A stretch of 64,000 nt of DNA from Rhodocyclales bacterium (GTDB lineage Bacteria; Pseudomonadota; Gammaproteobacteria; Burkholderiales; Rhodocyclaceae): assembly GCA_016183655.1 (NCBI GenBank), contig JACPEH010000016.1, positions 1 through 64,000 on the forward strand, in the 5' to 3' direction. Below are positions 59,301 to 64,000 of the stretch, piece by piece. Every line of letters begins with the position of its first letter. The stretch's first letter is position 1. The position numbers and the translations under genes are program-made. The notes beneath the pieces were generated by a model that worked only from the letters and a program-made list of their open reading frames with translations, had not been told where the DNA came from and did not search any database.

Positions 59301-59883
59301 CCTTGGCCGCCAGCAGCTCGGCGACGGTGGGCAGCGCCGCGCCGGCCTCGCGCTCGATCAGCACGTCGCGCGACTTGAGCCCGGCGGCAAGGTCGATGCC
59401 GCGCAGCGAGAAGACGAGGAAGGGATTGCCGTCGATCTCGCGGCTTAGGAGGTAGATCGCTGCCGCCAGGTGCTTGCACGGTACCGCCCAGTCCGGGCAC
59501 GAGCAGTTCATCGCCAGGTCCTGCCACTGGCGCGGAAAGACGGCGATGCCGAGCTCCTTGGCCAGCGCCAGCACGGCCGGGTCGAGCTCGCGGTTGAGCA
59601 GGCGGGCGATCAGCGCCGGGTCGGCGGCGATGGCGTCGAGCAGGCGCCTGGCGTCCTTTTCAGGAATCGGCGGCACGCCGATGCTGACCTTGTATGGCTG
59701 CGGCCGGCTGCCGGCGACCCTGGCGTGGATGACGCCGTCGTCGATGCGCAGGTCTTTCACCGCGCCCTTGTTGGCATAGGCGCGCCCGCGCGGCAGGCGG
59801 TTGTCGTAGTCGATGTGCGCCAGCGCATCGAGCCACTGCTCGCCCCACCATGTCTTGCCGAAGCCGGGTCGGGGCGTTGCCAT
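56365..59883 (-). CDS. SNF2-family helicase with SWIM zinc finger
   Basis: A 1172-aa DEAD/DEAH-type ATPase of the SNF2 family. The N-terminal part carries a SWIM zinc finger with Cys127-X-Cys129, Cys136 and His138 (CSCPDWAVPCKHLAA). The C-terminal half is the two-lobed motor: motif I DDMGLGKTLQVIALLQ, motif II VIDEAQNIKNP, SGTPVENRLAEYWS, FTQFREMGELLADWI, LKAGGTGLNLTAA and DRAYRIGQRQNVQVHR. Such SWIM-SNF2 proteins are widespread in bacteria, with an unclear role in DNA or RNA remodelling. Start ATG 59883 gives a family-like N-terminus (MATPRPGFGKTWWGEQWLDA). Confidence 0.95.
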   Translation of the reverse strand: MATPRPGFGKTWWGEQWLDALAHIDYDNRLPRGRAYANKGAVKDLRIDDGVIHARVAGSRPQPYKVSIGVPPIPEKDARRLLDAIAADPALIARLLNRELDPAVLALAKELGIAVFPRQWQDLAMNCSCPDWAVPCKHLAAAIYLLSREIDGNPFLVFSLRGIDLAAGLKSRDVLIEREAGAALPTVAELLAAKAEAGEVPAGAASEVNELDELDFSLLPALADALLQVLPEKPAFAAAGDFRATLQRVLARVAKAARQALDAAPSAAAEAQASRLHADDRPRIELDAAYTVKLSGLSAIDTLPALLDALDGLDAARLPDLQPELAALHPVRLLALHLLARGAVVPQVFALGKDGVGLRWLPATLDPVVRDLLQRLRDGLPAGLVVTAKGRRHVPLAPATQAGVLCSLCLDHYLRRWSAAASEKPLGDKTVALFFGNGRANYDGPGEGAVAAGIQAWLARFHLAQRAHAPLLCLDEAKAGDFALSLALDRGALATPLPLARVLSEKAWRKQRFAVLQTAALIAEFYPPLNGYLSAGAKTPLAVAADALPGFLFDTLPVVRLLGIRALLPKALDRLLRPRLSMQVSGKSAAAGDSFFKAGDLFAFDWQVAVGDHLLTRAEFARLLKQATGVIRFKGEYVYLDPAEIERLRAQLAKPPQLSSAELLRVALAGEYAGAAIRLDAAALGIVQALVEVGEVPLPTGLAATVTLRPYQQRGYAWLYRNACAGFGSVIADDMGLGKTLQVIALLQKLKEDGALADAKALVVVPTSLLTNWQKEIERFAPGLSCAVYHGAKRELRQRRPDVLLTSYGVARSEAATLKAMPWQVLVIDEAQNIKNPATAQTKAVKAIPAQSFVAMSGTPVENRLAEYWSIMDFANRGYLGSLAHFGREYAVPIQTHHDRHVAQRFQRVTAPFLLRRLKSDKSIIGDLPDKIEQNQYCGLSKEQTALYESVLQEALRVIDGESDTFKRQGLVLQMILALKQICNHPAQYLKQGGGAPALSGKAERFLELIDDIHASHEKVLVFTQFREMGELLADWIGQRHGRAPQFLHGGVARAKRDAMVERFQNDRTERVFLLSLKAGGTGLNLTAAANVIHYDLWWNPAVEAQATDRAYRIGQRQNVQVHRLITRATFEERIDAMIRAKRELASLTVGTGETWIGNLGNEELREVFALG

Positions 59884-59960
59884 CAGGGCTTGGGGGAGAT
59901 TGCGTTTGGAACAGCCGGGAAACTCATTGTGGAAGAGCCTGTTTCAGTGGCGACAACGCA

Positions 59961-60200
59961 TCACGGCGACTCGTCGCCGGCCACCGGCGGGGCTTCCGGG
60001 CTGGCGGCCAGCCAGTCGTCGAAGGCCGACAAGTCGCCCCGCGCCTGCCGCTCGCGGAAGTAGGCTTCAGTTTTCAGGGCGGATACCTTTTCGGCAATCG
60101 CCGTGACAAAAAACTGGTTCATCGACACATGTTCTTCCTCGGCGACCTTGCGCGCGTAGGAAAACAGCGATTCGGGAACGCGCAGCGCATAGTTGGCCAT
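59961..60200 (-). CDS. Ribbon-helix-helix-type antitoxin for the PIN toxin
   Basis: A 79-aa protein with a ribbon-helix-helix-like N-terminus (MANYALRVPESLFSYARKVA...SMNQFFVTAIAEKVSAL) and a charged, disordered C-terminal part, as expected for an antitoxin. Its start codon overlaps the stop of the PIN gene (TGATG), so toxin precedes antitoxin in this pair. Confidence 0.75.
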   Translation of the reverse strand: MANYALRVPESLFSYARKVAEEEHVSMNQFFVTAIAEKVSALKTEAYFRERQARGDLSAFDDWLAASPEAPPVAGDESP

Positions 60201-60637
60201 CAGGTTTTCTCCTCGTTCAGCTGTCGCAGAAACGCGCCGGGAGTCAGCACCGGCAAGCGGAAATTCGCCGCCGCCGCGAAGTCGCCGGTATTCAACGTCA
60301 CCAGCGCCTCGGCGCGACCGTTCAACGCGGTTTCCAGCACCATTTCGTCGGCCGGGTCGCGCAATTGCGGTCGCCACAGGTAATGCAGGTGCACCGGCTC
60401 GACGAACAGGCATAGGGCATCGAGAAAAGCATCGGTCATTGCCGCACTGCGCCCTCTGGCCTGCAATTGCTCCAGCCGATGCAGCACGGCTTCATATTCC
60501 AGCAGCAACGGCACCGACACGAGGGCCTTGTAACGCCCCGCCCGCAAGGCCTGCAGCAAGGCGAACGACGCCCCCAGTCGGCTCCGCGACGCGGCCACCA
60601 GCACATTCGTGTCGAGGACGACGCGTGCGTTATTCAT
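60200..60637 (-). CDS. PIN-domain toxin (putative ribonuclease)
   Basis: A 145-aa PIN domain, usually a magnesium-dependent endoribonuclease toxin. Acidic residues are visible in VVLDTNVLVAA (the first Asp), VPLLLEYEAVL (Glu) and LRDPADEMVLETALNG (Asp cluster), with TLNTGDF near the end. ATG 60637 gives the usual MNNARVVLDTN opening; an in-frame TTG at 60655 is also possible. Paired with the downstream antitoxin gene. Confidence 0.85.
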   Translation of the reverse strand: MNNARVVLDTNVLVAASRSRLGASFALLQALRAGRYKALVSVPLLLEYEAVLHRLEQLQARGRSAAMTDAFLDALCLFVEPVHLHYLWRPQLRDPADEMVLETALNGRAEALVTLNTGDFAAAANFRLPVLTPGAFLRQLNEEKT

Positions 60638-60710
60638 ATCGCCGATGATATGCAATCATTTCGGAAAGTCAAGCTGTGGAAATTTCCGGCGCCAGCCCAA
60701 CGGCACAAAC

Positions 60711-60741
60711 AAAAAGGGCACAGCCCGCGAAGGCTGTGCCC
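60711..60741 (-). terminator. Intrinsic terminator of typA
   Basis: On the minus strand a 10-bp stem gggcacagcc/ggctgtgccc with a 6-nt loop is followed by five T residues (plus-strand aaaaa at 60711-60715), 30 bp after the typA stop. Confidence 0.9.
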
Positions 60742-60771
60742 TGTTTTGTTTCCGGCGCAACGCCCCGGGGA

Positions 60772-62616
<1,845 letters not shown>

Positions 62617-62749
62617 GGAGGAATACCTAAGCCTTTGAAAAAGGCGGTAATTCTAGCACATCCGGCGCCGCTTTTATTGCGCCGCAAAAACTATTCCGCA
62701 GCAGGCGCCCCGGCATCGCCGCAAGCGGGCGAGACCGTCAGGCGGGGCC

Positions 62750-63136
62750 TCAGCCCTCGCGGTTGCGCATGAAGTCGGCGGTATTGAAAAAGGACTGCAG
62801 CAGCCGTTGCCGCATCCCGGCCTCGATGCCGACCTCCTCCATCGCCAGCGCCATGCAGGCCACCCACTGGTCGCGCTCGGCGCTGCCGATCGCGAACGGC
62901 AGATGCCTTGCCCGCAGGCGCGGATGGCCGAAGCGCTGCACGAACAGGTCCGGCCCGCCGAGCCAGCCGGACAGGAACATGAACAGCTTGTCGCGGGAGT
63001 CCTGCAGATCGCCGGGGTGCATCGCACGGATGCCGGCGAATTGCGGCGCCGAGGCCATCAGTTCGTAAAAACGGTCGGTCAGGCGGGCGACGACGGCTTC
63101 GCCGCCGATCGCCTCGTAGGGAGTCATTTCCTTCAT
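62750..63136 (-). CDS. Group II truncated haemoglobin
   Basis: A 128-aa 2-over-2 globin. It has YEAIGGEAVVARLTDRFYEL near the N-terminus, FLSGWLGGPDLFVQRFGHPRLRARHLPFAIG with the proximal His (GHPRLRARH) and QWVACMALAMEEVG. Group II globins bind oxygen or nitric oxide and can protect from nitrosative stress. It starts 9 bp after the GGDEF gene stop. Confidence 0.93.
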   Translation of the reverse strand: MKEMTPYEAIGGEAVVARLTDRFYELMASAPQFAGIRAMHPGDLQDSRDKLFMFLSGWLGGPDLFVQRFGHPRLRARHLPFAIGSAERDQWVACMALAMEEVGIEAGMRQRLLQSFFNTADFMRNREG

Positions 63137-63145
63137 CGGGGATAT

Positions 63146-64000
63146 CTACAGTGAGCTACGGAATTGGCCTTGCGCATAGTAGCAGCAGCGCGCCTTGCCG
63201 GCCTGCTTGGCGTGGTACATCGCCTCGTCCGACGCGGCCAGCAGCATGTCGGTGGTCTGCTGGTCCTCGGGGAACAGCGCGATGCCGATCGACGCCGACA
63301 GCTCGGCGCGGATGTCGCCGATCCGATACGGCGCGTTGATCGCATCGAGCACCTTCTGCGCGAGGTATGCGACGTCCTGCTTGCTGGCGACGTCGGCCAC
63401 GCCGAGCACGAACTCGTCGCCGCCGAAGCGCGCGGCAACGTCGGTGCTGCGCACCGCGGAGGACAGTCGCCGGGCGACCTCGATCAGCACGGCATCGCCG
63501 GTGGCGTGGCCGTAGCGGTCGTTGACCGGCTTGAATCCGTCGAGATCGATGAAGAGCACGGCCGCCGTGCGCCCGGCGCGCGCCTGCAACGCCAGTGTCC
63601 GCTCCAGGCGATCGAGGAACAGGCTGCGATTGGCCAGCCCGGTGAGATGGTCGAAGTTCGCCTGACGCCAGATTTCCCGTTGCCGGGCCTGGCGCTCGGT
63701 GGCATCGACCAGCGAGATCACGGCGCCCATCACGTGCCCGGATTCGACGATCGGATCGACGCGCACTTCGACCGAGAGGTTCGTCTCCGTGCCGACCGCC
63801 ACCGATACCGCCTCTTCGGCCCGTGGCACCCCGTCGAGTGCGTTGAGCAGCATCGAGGCCAGCTTCGGGCTGCGGCCGGCGAGGATCGGCGCCAGTTGCG
63901 CGCCGTGCAGCATCTGCGTCTCCGCCAGCCCGAGCAGGCGTGCGGCCATCGGATTGCAGACCAGACAACTGCCTTCGGCGTCGACGCCGATGATGCCGCC
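63146..64000 (-). CDS. PAS-GGDEF diguanylate cyclase, 5' end outside window
   Basis: A partial protein of about 284 residues, with its N-terminus past the right edge. It has a PAS-like sensor part ending in SVEVRVDPIVESGHVMGAVI, then a GGDEF domain with LTGLANRSLFLDRLERTL, LFIDLDGFKPVNDRYGH and the active-site ARFGGDEFVLGV. The GGDEF motif is intact, so cyclic-di-GMP synthesis is expected. No EAL domain is seen in this part. It lies 9 bp upstream of the truncated globin gene. Confidence 0.93.
   Translation of the reverse strand, partial: GGIIGVDAEGSCLVCNPMAARLLGLAETQMLHGAQLAPILAGRSPKLASMLLNALDGVPRAEEAVSVAVGTETNLSVEVRVDPIVESGHVMGAVISLVDATERQARQREIWRQANFDHLTGLANRSLFLDRLERTLALQARAGRTAAVLFIDLDGFKPVNDRYGHATGDAVLIEVARRLSSAVRSTDVAARFGGDEFVLGVADVASKQDVAYLAQKVLDAINAPYRIGDIRAELSASIGIALFPEDQQTTDMLLAASDEAMYHAKQAGKARCCYYAQGQFRSSL

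Noticed and set aside
56515..59448. A 977-codon open frame opposite the SNF2 helicase
   Set aside because: Same reason: low-complexity composition and perfect overlap with a well-supported gene on the other strand.

Overview
The window is a GC-rich (roughly two-thirds G+C by eye) chromosomal segment of a betaproteobacterium, most likely a member of the Rhodocyclales. That placement is an inference from gene order, from the EarP/EF-P(Arg32) pair and from the fab, lepA-lepB-rnc-era-recO-pdxJ and uvrC-pgsA-glyW-cysT-leuZ neighbourhoods. No rRNA is present to settle it.

Positions 1-9.9 kb are the right end of an integrated element (prophage-like or integrative element) inserted at the 3' end of a tRNA-Leu(UAA) gene. 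It carries a frame-disrupted toprim primase-helicase that runs off the left edge, a tightly packed plus-strand operon of unknown small proteins, an orphan C5-cytosine methyltransferase with a repeat-built central domain, a DUF5131 (Gp37/Gp68-like) protein, a Dam-type adenine methylase and a small helix-turn-helix protein. A convergent tyrosine integrase closes the element next to the tRNA.

Positions 9.9-47.4 kb are core chromosome. In order: tRNA-Leu/Gly/Cys/Gly, pgsA, uvrC, earP, efp, a DUF2946 gene, then a long minus-strand series (nagZ, acpS, pdxJ, recO, era, rnc, DUF4845, lepB, lepA, a glutaredoxin-like gene, degP/mucD, rseC, rpoE), divergent nadB, a ygfX-like gene, the fatty-acid cluster (yceD-rpmF-plsX-fabH-fabD-fabG-acpP-fabF), maf and a tetrapyrrole-methylase-fold methyltransferase, sppA-Rieske-gph-rluC, rne with a long leader, a low-molecular-weight phosphatase, uvrB, an aromatic/aspartate aminotransferase, an AsmA-like membrane protein and tRNA-Asn. 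The sigma-E locus lacks the expected anti-sigma genes rseA/rseB between rpoE and rseC.

Positions 47.5-64 kb are more mosaic: an AI-2E family permease with a cyclic-nucleotide-binding protein, a 163-bp MITE-like inverted-repeat element, sodC, moaA, an AttEFGH-like ABC export cassette (lipocalin-like secreted protein, large FtsX-type permease, LolD-like ATPase), a ParDE-type toxin-antitoxin pair, a SNF2 helicase with a SWIM zinc finger, a second toxin-antitoxin pair (PIN toxin), typA/bipA, a truncated haemoglobin, and a PAS-GGDEF diguanylate cyclase that continues past the right edge.

I saw no CRISPR array, no complete insertion sequence and no wholly new multi-gene system that I can prove. 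The best candidates for something undescribed are the element's uncharacterised operon around the repeat-domain methyltransferase, the anti-sigma-less rpoE locus, and the MITE-like element.
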